DNA of 47,226 nt from Candidatus Thorarchaeota archaeon (GTDB lineage Archaea > Asgardarchaeota > Thorarchaeia > Thorarchaeales > Thorarchaeaceae), in contig SDNZ01000001.1 in assembly GCA_004524565.1 (NCBI GenBank), forward strand, positions 76,455 to 123,680. The letters run 5' to 3'. Positions 8,847 through 18,522 of the stretch are shown here, piece after piece; position 1 is the first letter of the stretch; each line of letters begins with the position of its first letter. Under the pieces are notes generated by a model. That model ran no database searches, had not been told where the DNA came from, and was given only the letters and a program-made list of their open reading frames with translations. The translations under genes were made by a program, and so were the position numbers.

Positions 8847-10739
8847 TTGGCTAAACCTCAAGAACTACTTGAAGACTCTCCAGGGAAGAAGGTACTATTA
8901 CTTGCAAATGAAGCTATTGCACGTGGAGTACTAGAAGCTGGAGTTAGGTTGGTTGCACTTTATCCTGGTACACCCAGTAGTGAGATTGGGAACAATCTTA
9001 CATTCATGGCACCAAAGATACCTAATTTTTACTTTGAATTTAGTACGAATGAAAAAGTTGCTCTCGAAGTAGCTGGAGCAGCGGCTGTTGCTGGAGTTAG
9101 ATCAATGATGGTCTGTAAAGGACCAGGTCTCAATGTGGCTGCAGATCCATTCTTCTCACTTGCATACGTTGGAGTACGAGCAGGCATGGTTATCGTTGTA
9201 GCTGATGATCCAAGTATGTGGAGTTCACAGAATGAAAACGATAGTCGGTACTATGCATTGATGGGTAATATGCCTTTGATGGAACCAAGCGATCCTATAG
9301 AAGCTAAATCAATGCTGCTTGAAGCATACGCATTCTCAGAACAATTTGAGCTACCAGTCCTCTTCCGAACTACAACCCGAGTCAATCATACTAGAGCACC
9401 AGTTGAATTCGGACCAATCTCTTCACGCCCTGATAAAATTGAGTTTGAAAAAGAACCATTCCGGTTTGTACCAATTCCAGCTGTGGCTAGAGTTAGGCAT
9501 CCGTGGTTACTTGGACAGATAGAGAAAGCTCGTGAGTTTTCAGAAACCAGCCTTTTGAACTTCACTGAGGGTGAAGGAGACCTAGGTATCATTACTAGCG
9601 GGGTATCGTATAATTATGTGAAAGAAGCTCTTTTGGAGATGAATATCTCTGCAGAAATTTTGAAACTTGGAATCACCCATCCTCTACCTGAGAAAAAAAT
9701 GATAGAGTTTCTGAAGCGTCACAAGAAAGTCGTTGTAGTTGAAGAACTTGAACCATTCCTTGAAACACATGCTCGCCGCCTAGCTCAGCTTGAAAAAATC
9801 ACGGTTGATATTCTTGGTAAAGAGCAAGGTTTCTTTTCTCGTGTTGGAGAATATAGTCCAAGGATTGTTATAGAAGCTCTATGTAAAATTAATACTTGTA
9901 ATACACCTATTAATTGGGCAGATATTGATGCGAGATCAAAAACGGAACTTGATTTACCACCAAGACCCCCATTATTATGTGCAGGCTGTCCGCATCGTGC
10001 ATCTTACTATGCTATTCGGACAGCAACACGAGGGAAAGCAATCTATCCAACAGACATTGGATGCTATACTCTAAGTATTGCACCACCTCTAGAAACCGCA
10101 GACATTCTCTTTGATATGGGATCATCAATCACAACAGCATGTGGACTTGCTGAGGTTACTGATCAGGATATTGTTGCATCAATTGGTGACAGTACCTTTT
10201 TTGCATCAGGTCTTCCAGGTATAGTAAACGCAGTATACAATCAACATAGAATATGTTTGGTGGTCCTGGATAATAGAACCACAGCAATGACTGGCCATCA
10301 ACCGCATCCTGGAACAGGAATTACTGGAATGAGAAAAGAGGTTCCACCACTGGACATCGAAGAGGTTTGCAAAGGTCTCGGAGTTGAGTATGTGAAGACC
10401 ATCAACCCATTCGATTCTATTGCAGGTCTAGTTGGTGAAGTAAGAGAGATGGTAAAATGGGCAAGGGAGAATCATAAGCCTGCAGTCCTGATTAGTAAAG
10501 AACCCTGTGCATTGCTAAAAGCAGCAGATCGTCGTCGTGCAGGCGAAACGCCACCCAAATATTACGTTGATGCGGAAGAATGTACTGCATGCAAACGCTG
10601 TCTTAACCGGTTATCCTGTCCAGCAATGTATATGGATCCTGAAACGGAGAAAGCTGTGATAGATGAAACTCAGTGTAATCTATGTGGGACGTGTGTTGCA
10701 GTATGTCCACAAGGAGCAATAAAGAGGGAGGCGGAATAA
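8847..10739 (+). CDS. iorA: Indolepyruvate ferredoxin oxidoreductase alpha subunit
   Basis: TTG start; ALYPGTPSSEIG, GDSTFFASGLPGIVNAVYN, TAMTGHQPHPGTG; C-terminal ferredoxin motifs CTACKRCLNRLSCPA and CNLCGTCVAVCPQGAI. Confidence 0.95.
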   Translation: MAKPQELLEDSPGKKVLLLANEAIARGVLEAGVRLVALYPGTPSSEIGNNLTFMAPKIPNFYFEFSTNEKVALEVAGAAAVAGVRSMMVCKGPGLNVAADPFFSLAYVGVRAGMVIVVADDPSMWSSQNENDSRYYALMGNMPLMEPSDPIEAKSMLLEAYAFSEQFELPVLFRTTTRVNHTRAPVEFGPISSRPDKIEFEKEPFRFVPIPAVARVRHPWLLGQIEKAREFSETSLLNFTEGEGDLGIITSGVSYNYVKEALLEMNISAEILKLGITHPLPEKKMIEFLKRHKKVVVVEELEPFLETHARRLAQLEKITVDILGKEQGFFSRVGEYSPRIVIEALCKINTCNTPINWADIDARSKTELDLPPRPPLLCAGCPHRASYYAIRTATRGKAIYPTDIGCYTLSIAPPLETADILFDMGSSITTACGLAEVTDQDIVASIGDSTFFASGLPGIVNAVYNQHRICLVVLDNRTTAMTGHQPHPGTGITGMRKEVPPLDIEEVCKGLGVEYVKTINPFDSIAGLVGEVREMVKWARENHKPAVLISKEPCALLKAADRRRAGETPPKYYVDAEECTACKRCLNRLSCPAMYMDPETEKAVIDETQCNLCGTCVAVCPQGAIKREAE

Positions 10740-11354
10740 ATGGCAAGTAATACTAGTAATACAATAAACATAGCTATTGCTGGAGTAGGTGGACAAGGAG
10801 TTCTCACACTTGCAGAGATTCTTGCTAAGGCTGCATTAGCTGAAGGATTGAATGTACGAGTTGGGGAAATCCATGGAATGGCTCAGAGGGGTGGTCATGT
10901 AGTCTGCACAGTTAGGATTGGTGATGATGCAAGTGGTCCAGTCATCGATGCAGGTGCAGCTGATCTTCTTGTAGGCTTTGAACCTGTTGAAACATTACGA
11001 GAGATCCATCTAGTGAAGAAGGGTGGATATGTACTGATGAGCTCACATATTCAATATCCTGTAGCTGTTTCTATGGGAAAAGCTAAATATCCTGATCACA
11101 AGGATATCATAGATTCGATAAAGAAATTCACAGACAAAATCATCGAAATTGATGCACACAAAATTGCTATTGAAGCTGGAAGTCCCAGATCTCTAAACAT
11201 GGTAATGTTTGGTGGAATAATCGGAACCAATCTTATTCCCATTAGTAAAGAATCAGCACTGAAAGTAATCAGTGAAGCCTTCCCAAAGAAGTTTGAAAAA
11301 ATCAATAGCATGGCAGCTGAAATTGGGTTAGAGCAAGTAAAGAAGCAGATATAA
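10740..11354 (+). CDS. iorB: Indolepyruvate ferredoxin oxidoreductase beta subunit
   Basis: Immediately follows iorA; NIAIAGVGGQGVLTLAEILAKAAL, GMAQRGGHVVCTVRIG. Confidence 0.93.
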   Translation: MASNTSNTINIAIAGVGGQGVLTLAEILAKAALAEGLNVRVGEIHGMAQRGGHVVCTVRIGDDASGPVIDAGAADLLVGFEPVETLREIHLVKKGGYVLMSSHIQYPVAVSMGKAKYPDHKDIIDSIKKFTDKIIEIDAHKIAIEAGSPRSLNMVMFGGIIGTNLIPISKESALKVISEAFPKKFEKINSMAAEIGLEQVKKQI

Positions 11355-11374
11355 TACATGTAATATTTGTATTA

Positions 11375-13732
11375 CTATCTCTCATCAGTCAATTTGGCTG
11401 CTGCTGTTGCTACTTGTCCTACAGATATTCCTCCATCACCAGGTGGCACAAGTGAATGAAGAACAGGGACAAGGTTGTTATTCCGGATGTGATTAGCAAT
11501 AGATCTTGTTAGTATCTTATTGACTGCTACTCCTCCCGAAAATCCAATATGAAGTATATCTTCATCTCGAGCTATCTCACATGCAATCTCAGCTAACCCT
11601 TGACCGATTGATTGTTGAGCTGCATATGCTAACTCCGAACGATTCAAACCTTTCTCCTTTAGTTCAATTACCTGTAATAGTAGATGTGTTGTGTCAAGAA
11701 CCTGTCCATAAATAGATTTGACATACTCTCTCTCGAGCTGAATGTCAGATTTTCTAGCGATAGCCTCCAATTTCATTGGGCATTCACCATCATAGGAATT
11801 TTTAGAACAAATACCCAAAGCGACAGCGACTGCATCAAGAACTCTACCAGTACTTGAGCTCTTTACAGTGTTAATTTTTTTATTACTTATCTTTACAAGG
11901 ATATCCAACATATCTGTAGTAATCTTCTGATTAGGTGATACTTCTGCTGTATCCAAGATTTCGAGAATCTTTTCTTTCTCCAATTCCTTACCTACAATGC
12001 CTAAGAAAGCTCTGGATGAATAAACTGCAGATAAATCTCCTCCAGCATATTCCTGTGCTTTCAATCCACCCTTACGCACGTAATCCCAGAGATCTCCTAC
12101 AAGAATCTCTCCTCCCCATCCAGTACTATCTTCTCCGTACCCATACCCATCTGCTGTAATACAAACAATACGATTTTCAATTGGTATTAACCCATCAACA
12201 ATCAAAGAAGAAAGATGTGCATGGTGATGTTGCACCCTAAAGAGAGGAATATCATTCTCAGAAGCAATTCGTTCAGCAAGTTCAGTACTTAGAAACTCAG
12301 GATGCAAATCGCAAGATACCCCATCTAGTTTTGAAATACCCAAGAGATGTTTCATATGCTCAATAGCTTCTGTGAGAAACTCTATGTTTTCCACCTGATC
12401 TGTATCACCAATGTACTGTGTCATATACACTCGACCGGATTTTGCAAGAGCTCCTGTTACTTTCTCTTCTGGACCAACAGCTAACACCTTAAGTGATTTC
12501 CATGGTCCATTGAAAACGAGAGGTTCAGGTACATACCCTCTTGCTCGTCTGATGAAGACTGGATTATCCTCCTCTGTTAATTTTACCACAGAGTCATCCG
12601 CACGTTGGTGAATTCTTCTATCATGAAGTAAGAAGTAATCTGCAATATCACCAAGCTCACTCATGATTGTGTCTGGATCAATATACATAGGCATCCCTGT
12701 AGGATTGGCACTGGTCATAACTAAAGCAGGTTCTTTAGAATACTTGAAGAGAATGTGATGCATTGGTGCATAAGGCAACATTACACCAATACTATCCAGA
12801 CCTGGAGCAATCAAATCGAGCACAGAATCTTGTATTAATGGTAATACACCAGAATTTAATTTCCTTGAAGCCAACACAATTGGCCTTCTCCAAGAAGTGA
12901 GAATCCGTTTCTCAAGCCTATTGATATCGACCAGCTTTTTGAGTGCATCAAGATCTCTTACCATCAATGCAAATGGTCTTTGGAATCTCTTCTTTCTTTC
13001 TCGTAGAATCTTTATTGGTTCTGTATCACTTGTTTTTGTTGCAATGTGAGTTCCTGCAATTCCTTGAAGGACAGCAATAGCACCATCATCAATTAGTCCA
13101 GCAATGGTTTCTATTGGATTGTTATCTGCGAAACTTTGTGCATCTCGATCTACTAGACGATATCTTGGCCCACATGTATCACATGCAGTTGTCTGTGCAT
13201 GATAACGTCTATCCAGTGGGTCTGTATAACCTGTATTACAAGTATCACAAAGTGGAAAATCAATCATTGTAGTATTCGGCCTATCATATGGGAGATCTGT
13301 AATGGTAGAATATCTAGGTCCACATGCCGCGCATGATGTAAATCCATATTGATGCCAGCGTGACTCAGAATCAAACAAATCCCTCACACAATCATTGCAT
13401 ATTGCAATATCAGGAGGAAGTACAGGAATTGCATCATCATTTCGTACTACAGATGATTTACGTATCAGAAAATCTGTAAACTTATTCTCTGCAGGTACCC
13501 ATTCAATATCCAATGTATCTATCCGTGAGATAGAGGGTAAATCATTCTTGATACGACTGATTAATTCATGGACTTGCTTCTCTGTACTTTCAACTACTAT
13601 CTCAACACCAGCATCTCCAAGATTGAGTACATATCCCATCAATGATAGGGACTTGGCAACACGATAAACAAAAGGTCTGAATCCAACTCCTTGGACAATC
13701 CCTGTTATACGGATTACCGCTTTTCTCTTCAC
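11375..13732 (-). CDS. hypF: Carbamoyltransferase HypF (hydrogenase maturation)
   Basis: 785 aa; acylphosphatase domain RITGIVQGVGFRPFVYRVA, zinc fingers CNDCVRDLFD / CAACGPRYS / CDTCNTGYTDP / CDTCGPRY, YrdC-like and Kae1-like regions. Confidence 0.95.
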   Translation of the reverse strand: MKRKAVIRITGIVQGVGFRPFVYRVAKSLSLMGYVLNLGDAGVEIVVESTEKQVHELISRIKNDLPSISRIDTLDIEWVPAENKFTDFLIRKSSVVRNDDAIPVLPPDIAICNDCVRDLFDSESRWHQYGFTSCAACGPRYSTITDLPYDRPNTTMIDFPLCDTCNTGYTDPLDRRYHAQTTACDTCGPRYRLVDRDAQSFADNNPIETIAGLIDDGAIAVLQGIAGTHIATKTSDTEPIKILRERKKRFQRPFALMVRDLDALKKLVDINRLEKRILTSWRRPIVLASRKLNSGVLPLIQDSVLDLIAPGLDSIGVMLPYAPMHHILFKYSKEPALVMTSANPTGMPMYIDPDTIMSELGDIADYFLLHDRRIHQRADDSVVKLTEEDNPVFIRRARGYVPEPLVFNGPWKSLKVLAVGPEEKVTGALAKSGRVYMTQYIGDTDQVENIEFLTEAIEHMKHLLGISKLDGVSCDLHPEFLSTELAERIASENDIPLFRVQHHHAHLSSLIVDGLIPIENRIVCITADGYGYGEDSTGWGGEILVGDLWDYVRKGGLKAQEYAGGDLSAVYSSRAFLGIVGKELEKEKILEILDTAEVSPNQKITTDMLDILVKISNKKINTVKSSSTGRVLDAVAVALGICSKNSYDGECPMKLEAIARKSDIQLEREYVKSIYGQVLDTTHLLLQVIELKEKGLNRSELAYAAQQSIGQGLAEIACEIARDEDILHIGFSGGVAVNKILTRSIANHIRNNNLVPVLHSLVPPGDGGISVGQVATAAAKLTDER

Positions 13733-13900
13733 AACCTTGGCTCCTTCTGGCTGCGGTGAAACATTATGAATATTAATCCAGTGACGTGGCTGTAGGTTAT
13801 TAAAATACAGGCTCGATTAATTGTATTACCAATATTACATTCCATTTCTTCTTTGTATAGGTCCTCTTAAGGCTAAGTAAGAATAAATCACTGAACAGGC

Positions 13901-14314
13901 TTGACGAATAGTACACATACCCAATCAATAGTCCGAGAACCAGAGGCGACCGCATCAATCTTGGCATCGATCCCTGATTGCCTTAAGGATACACTCCTTA
14001 GTTCATCTACACCAGAAGGCAAAGGAAGAAAATCTGTCTTGATATCTAGCAACAATCTTGCCAATCGTTTCATTCTTTCACGATGGGGAATTCGACCATC
14101 CCAAAGGAGAAGGTACAAGAATATCTTTACGTCTATTCGAAAGCACTGTAGAATTTTATTCAACCACTATCTCTTACGAGGAAGAATTGAATGGATTGAT
14201 ATCTCTGGAAAACATCTCTTTGGCGTGTACAAATTTGATGAGGTTCGTGGAAATCTTATCCTAGGTTTTGTTGTTATGACCCCAGAATCCGAATGGACCC
14301 TATCAAATCGATGA
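13901..14314 (+). CDS. Hypothetical protein (weak support)
   Basis: 137 aa ORF; C-terminal RIEWIDISGKHLFGVYKFDEVRGNLILGFVVM looks protein-like, but overlapping ORFs on both strands make the frame uncertain. Confidence 0.3.
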   Translation: MTNSTHTQSIVREPEATASILASIPDCLKDTLLSSSTPEGKGRKSVLISSNNLANRFILSRWGIRPSQRRRYKNIFTSIRKHCRILFNHYLLRGRIEWIDISGKHLFGVYKFDEVRGNLILGFVVMTPESEWTLSNR

Positions 14315-14503
14315 GATTCCTATGATCTGAATTGTAATACACGTATCATAGTTGAACATTTATTACCATGAGATGTCCGTATACAAATGTGTATCCGCAC
14401 AGATGGACTGAGTAAAACAAAGAATAAACCTATTCTATGGCATCTAAACGTGGTTCTAACCCATTCATAGAAAAAAGTATCATAATTTGATGGAGACCAT
14501 ACT

Positions 14504-15052
14504 ATGAAAGAGAAATCTAAAGACCAACCTAATAAAAAGGACATCAAGAATCTCACAGCTGGAACAAAACAGGTATTGAAAGAACCAATACTAAAAAAAC
14601 TCCAAGAGGGTTCAACCCTGAGCCTTGCTCAGCTAGAAACGCTCCTAATTGATCTTGTAGTTGAGGATAATTATGGCACTCACATCACATATGAAGATAA
14701 GGCATCATATCGCTCAAGGAGTGGAAGCAGATCTCGGGGAGTATCAAGAGGAGCTTTCAATAGAACTCTAACTCAAGCAAGAACAAATGTTACACGATGT
14801 CTATACACAATGTTACTTCTTGCATATCTAGGTTTATTTGATTCCACAGTGTTTAGACCATTTGAAGTAGTAGCCACACGAATTGGAGACTATAGAAGAA
14901 TTCGAGATATCCTAGCTGGAAAGACAGAACTGGCTCAAGAAGATCTTGAGAGTGTTGCAGTAACAGAAAAAACAATCATGTCATTTCTAGAAGACCTTTC
15001 ATCTGCATTGGTATTGAAATCCGAGCTCTCACGAAAAAAGCCTGACGAATAA
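14504..15052 (+). CDS. Hypothetical protein
   Basis: 182 aa ORF with an ATG start and no competing ORF of similar quality. Confidence 0.6.
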   Translation: MKEKSKDQPNKKDIKNLTAGTKQVLKEPILKKLQEGSTLSLAQLETLLIDLVVEDNYGTHITYEDKASYRSRSGSRSRGVSRGAFNRTLTQARTNVTRCLYTMLLLAYLGLFDSTVFRPFEVVATRIGDYRRIRDILAGKTELAQEDLESVAVTEKTIMSFLEDLSSALVLKSELSRKKPDE

Positions 15053-15071
15053 TGAACTTTCACTCAGGTAT

Positions 15072-15281
15072 TTGAGAAAAAAGAAATGGCTCGAGCGTGT
15101 CGCACAAAGAAGCAGGACCGAAACATGGAATCGTTCGTTACCAATGCTTCAAGCGGCCATAAGCCATCTTGGAGGTTTTGAGGAGATAGAGATGACAATG
15201 AAGGTGCTTGAATCGTTAGCACGATCGCGACCCTATAGTATCAGCCTATCTTCAAGTGTTACGACACACTCATATTTGTAG
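15072..15281 (+). CDS. Small hypothetical protein (weak support)
   Basis: 69 aa ORF just downstream of the 14504 gene. Confidence 0.25.
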   Translation: MRKKKWLERVAQRSRTETWNRSLPMLQAAISHLGGFEEIEMTMKVLESLARSRPYSISLSSSVTTHSYL

Positions 15282-15468
15282 TAGTATCAATTGTACATAG
15301 TTCTAATCTTAGAACGGGAATTTTTGCATATTTTTTGGCGCGAAAGCCATAATCCTAATAATTGTAATACAAGAAATACAATAAAAGGAAGACACAGATT
15401 AAAGATATCACTTTCAAATTTAGGAAATAGATAGTACAAATAATCAATCAATCGTGAGAGGGTCCTCA

Positions 15469-16713
15469 TTGGCTAAAGACAATAATCGTGAATCCATACT
15501 TCAGGCAGTCAAAGAACGTGTCAGACAATCCGAAGAACTGCAACTCACTCAGATGATAGTCACTGCTATGGGAGAAAGAAGGAACCGGGACTTGAGTGAT
15601 ATTATATCCCAAATAGAACAAGATAGAGGATGGGCTGTTGCACTAATGCACCTCTCTCGAGCTAATCAAATTCCTTATACTCTCCCAATTGGTGCAGGTC
15701 CCAATCATATGTTGATTGAAGAACTGAAATACCGCGAAATGATTTTCACTTTGCTAGAATGCAATGGGCTTGAACCAGTCCCTATTACAACGGAAGAAAT
15801 TCTCTCAGAATTGAAGAACGAAGATTCTTTGATTGACGCTTCACAGTTACTTCGTACTGATTGTGAGTCATTGGCTTCCAAACAGATTGAATCAGGTGAC
15901 ACTCTATTCTTTGATCTGACTAATGCTGATAGTTCTATATCTGCAAACATAGGATACCTTCTTGAAAAAATACAAAGTGATGAACTTGCCAATCTAATCC
16001 TCGAAAAACAAGATGACACAATCAACATTCTCCCTCTCTGGTACCTAGAGAAGGGAAGACAAACGTTATCACAATTAGGAATAAAAGGAACATCGATAGA
16101 TTCAGAAAGGTTTGAAATCGTAATATCTGTAATACAGCAAAATTTACCAACTACTGAATCAACCGAGCTACACGTCACAGACAAGCAATTGAATTATCCA
16201 TCAAATCCACATTATCAAAAACTACTCACCTCAATTATTAATCATGATATAGAAAGTCTAAGTTCACAATCCAGTAGGCACTCATTCCATTCACTGAAAT
16301 TCATGCTCGAAAATACCTTGGATATCTATGAGAATTCCCAATCAAGTTCTGCCTTTTGGAATATCCTATCCTGCGTGAATGCTCATGTCCGAGTCAGAAC
16401 TCCAGAATCTGTAATGCTACTTGAAAATCTTGCTCACTCTAAAGACACTCGAGTTGCAACAGCTGCCATAACAGGCTTAGGTAATTTCTACAATGAGGCA
16501 TCTGTGTCTGCTCTTGTAGATCTTCTTTGCCGTGCAAAAAATAACGAAGTAGTGAATACTGCAATACGTGCTATCAAGAATGTTAGTAAGAGATGTCTTG
16601 AAACCAAGTACATTGTGAGGAACGCCACCGAATCAAAGTTGTGCACAAACATCGGACATTTGAAACGATTATACAAGGATATTTGGAAGGAAGTAGACGA
16701 TTATTACTTGTAA
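15469..16713 (+). CDS. HEAT-repeat-like hypothetical protein
   Basis: ORF 15454-16713; C-terminal alpha-repeat pattern VMLLENLAHSKDTRVATAAITGLGNFYNEASVSALVDLLCRAKNNEVVNTAIRAIKNV; start probably TTG at 15469. Confidence 0.65.
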   Translation: MAKDNNRESILQAVKERVRQSEELQLTQMIVTAMGERRNRDLSDIISQIEQDRGWAVALMHLSRANQIPYTLPIGAGPNHMLIEELKYREMIFTLLECNGLEPVPITTEEILSELKNEDSLIDASQLLRTDCESLASKQIESGDTLFFDLTNADSSISANIGYLLEKIQSDELANLILEKQDDTINILPLWYLEKGRQTLSQLGIKGTSIDSERFEIVISVIQQNLPTTESTELHVTDKQLNYPSNPHYQKLLTSIINHDIESLSSQSSRHSFHSLKFMLENTLDIYENSQSSSAFWNILSCVNAHVRVRTPESVMLLENLAHSKDTRVATAAITGLGNFYNEASVSALVDLLCRAKNNEVVNTAIRAIKNVSKRCLETKYIVRNATESKLCTNIGHLKRLYKDIWKEVDDYYL

Positions 16714-16758
16714 TACAAATAATAGCATCATTCGACGACAGACATAAATCGAACTCAT

Positions 16759-18177
16759 ATGTGGCGTGGAACTATGACAGATTCAGATGCTGAATTATTC
16801 AAAGACATGGACCCATTTTTCAATCCCAAACGCATCGCTCTAGTTGGAGCTTCTGCAGACTATAGGAAACTGGGTAACTCGATATTGATGAATTTACTAG
16901 CATCTGAAATTGATGTATATCCAATTACCCATAGTAGGGATCATGTGCTTGGTATCAAAGCATATCCTAATCTTGCATCAATACCTGAGCCAGTTGATTT
17001 AGTGATTGTTGCAGTGGGGGCAAAATACTGTGCATCCCTAATGCCTGAGATTAAGAAAGCTGGGTCGAGAAATGCAGTAATAATATCAGGCGGATTTAGT
17101 GAAACTGGTGCTGATGGGGTCCAGATTGAGAATGACTTAGTCAAGGCTGCAAAAGAATCAGGTATCAGAATAATTGGTCCAAACTGTGTAGGCGTATCAA
17201 ACAGTAGATTATTCAATGGAACTTTCACAATGATGCCTGAACGCGGCAACATTGCCTTTGTTTCACAGAGCGGAGCTCTTGGTGGTATGACTATTTACAA
17301 TACAAGAACTAAGAGAATTGGAATGAGCAAATTTGCAAGCGTTGGAAATTCTGCTGATGTAGGTATTGTAGAGATGTTGGACTACTTTAGACAAGACTCC
17401 AAGTCAACTGTGATTGCTGCATATATTGAAGGTGTGAGCCACGGTCGTCAGCTATTCGAATCATTACAGCGAGCTGCACGAGAGAAACCAGTCGTTGTAC
17501 TGAAAGGTGGTAGAAGCGAAGCCGGTGGACGTGCAACACAATCACATACTGGGTCTCTTGCTGGATCTGCCAGAATATTTGATGGAATGATTCATCAAGC
17601 TGGTTGCGTCACTGCTCCAACACTTGATACTCTATTTGAAGTCTGTAAATTGTTCGATTATCAACCCCTTCCAAGGGGTCGCAAAATTGGTATTATTAGT
17701 AATACAGGTGGGGCTGGTGTATTAGCTACAGATGCAGCTTCAGATATAGGATTGGAAATCGCAACCTTTGAACAAGAAACGAGGGATGAACTCAGTCAGG
17801 TTCTTCCGCCTATAGCATCTGTAAGAAATCCAATTGATGTTGTAGCTAGTGGAGGACGAAGGGAATACCGAATTGCCACAGAACTTCTCTTAAAAGATCC
17901 TAATGTAGACATGCTACTTGTGATATGTGCAGTTCCAACATTTGCAGGTATGACTCAGACAGAACATGCCGCTGGAACCTTAGAAGGAGTACGTATAGCA
18001 GCCATAGACAAACCAGTCGTAGGAGTATGGCTGGCGGGTGATGTTGGAAAACCTGGAAAAGATCTTCTAGAAATGAATAGAATTCCTTGTTTTGATGATC
18101 CTTCTCTTGCAGCACTTTGCATGATGCGCGTGGCTGAGTATGCAGAAGCCCATCAGAATCCTAATGGGCCCCATTAG
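16759..18177 (+). CDS. Acetate/acyl-CoA ligase (ADP-forming) alpha subunit
   Basis: 472 aa; FNPKRIALVGASADYRKLGNSILMNL, IIGPNCVGVSN, FVSQSGALGG, SHTGSLAGSARIFDGMIHQAG, ISNTGGAGVLATDA are ACD alpha signatures; ATG at 16774 is an alternative start. Confidence 0.92.
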   Translation: MWRGTMTDSDAELFKDMDPFFNPKRIALVGASADYRKLGNSILMNLLASEIDVYPITHSRDHVLGIKAYPNLASIPEPVDLVIVAVGAKYCASLMPEIKKAGSRNAVIISGGFSETGADGVQIENDLVKAAKESGIRIIGPNCVGVSNSRLFNGTFTMMPERGNIAFVSQSGALGGMTIYNTRTKRIGMSKFASVGNSADVGIVEMLDYFRQDSKSTVIAAYIEGVSHGRQLFESLQRAAREKPVVVLKGGRSEAGGRATQSHTGSLAGSARIFDGMIHQAGCVTAPTLDTLFEVCKLFDYQPLPRGRKIGIISNTGGAGVLATDAASDIGLEIATFEQETRDELSQVLPPIASVRNPIDVVASGGRREYRIATELLLKDPNVDMLLVICAVPTFAGMTQTEHAAGTLEGVRIAAIDKPVVGVWLAGDVGKPGKDLLEMNRIPCFDDPSLAALCMMRVAEYAEAHQNPNGPH

Positions 18178-18209
18178 CAATGTAATACGAATATTACACG
18201 TATAATTAT

Positions 18210-18521
18210 TTATTCAAGATACTCATCAGCTATCTGTGGAAATTCCTTAGCAATTGCTTCACGAAGCTGGTGTTCAACCCACAAACTTAGGTTGATTGCC
18301 TTAGTTTTCCTGATAGCTTGAAGACAAGTTCGAAGATCTGTAGGAATTGAAAATGAAACAATTGGACTCTTCCGTTCTTTGTTAGGTACTGCTGAAAGGA
18401 TTTCACTGGTCGTAGTCTTAGTAGGCTCTTGTGGTTTTCTTTCAACGGTTGTTGTTTCACCATCGCTAGCTTCATCGTCTTTATCTGCTTCTTCTCGTCT
18501 GTATTTTCCAAGTAGACTCAT
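18210..18521 (-). CDS. Small acidic protein with a C-terminal ribbon-helix-helix-like segment
   Basis: ORF 18210-18575; internal ATG at 18521 abuts the upstream ATPase; SPIVSFSIPTDLRTCLQAIRKTKAINLSLWVEHQLREAIAKEF has a beta strand plus two-helix RHH-like pattern. Confidence 0.55.
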   Translation of the reverse strand: MSLLGKYRREEADKDDEASDGETTTVERKPQEPTKTTTSEILSAVPNKERKSPIVSFSIPTDLRTCLQAIRKTKAINLSLWVEHQLREAIAKEFPQIADEYLE

Positions 18522-18522
18522 A

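Noticed and set aside
13223-13247. Triplet GTATAAC-CT-GTATTAC-AA-GTATCAC inside hypF as strong evidence
   Set aside because: It encodes the conserved CDTCNTGYT zinc-finger segment; the phase is striking, but coding constraint is a competing explanation.
13888-14163. Minus-strand 91-aa ORF overlapping 13901-14314
   Set aside because: Neither strand has a recognisable family; the plus-strand ORF is longer, and both are low confidence.
17690-17705. GTATTAT-TA-GTAATAC inside the acyl-CoA ligase gene as independent evidence for the array
   Set aside because: It encodes the conserved IISNTGG motif, so protein constraint alone could explain it; kept only as a weak member of the array.
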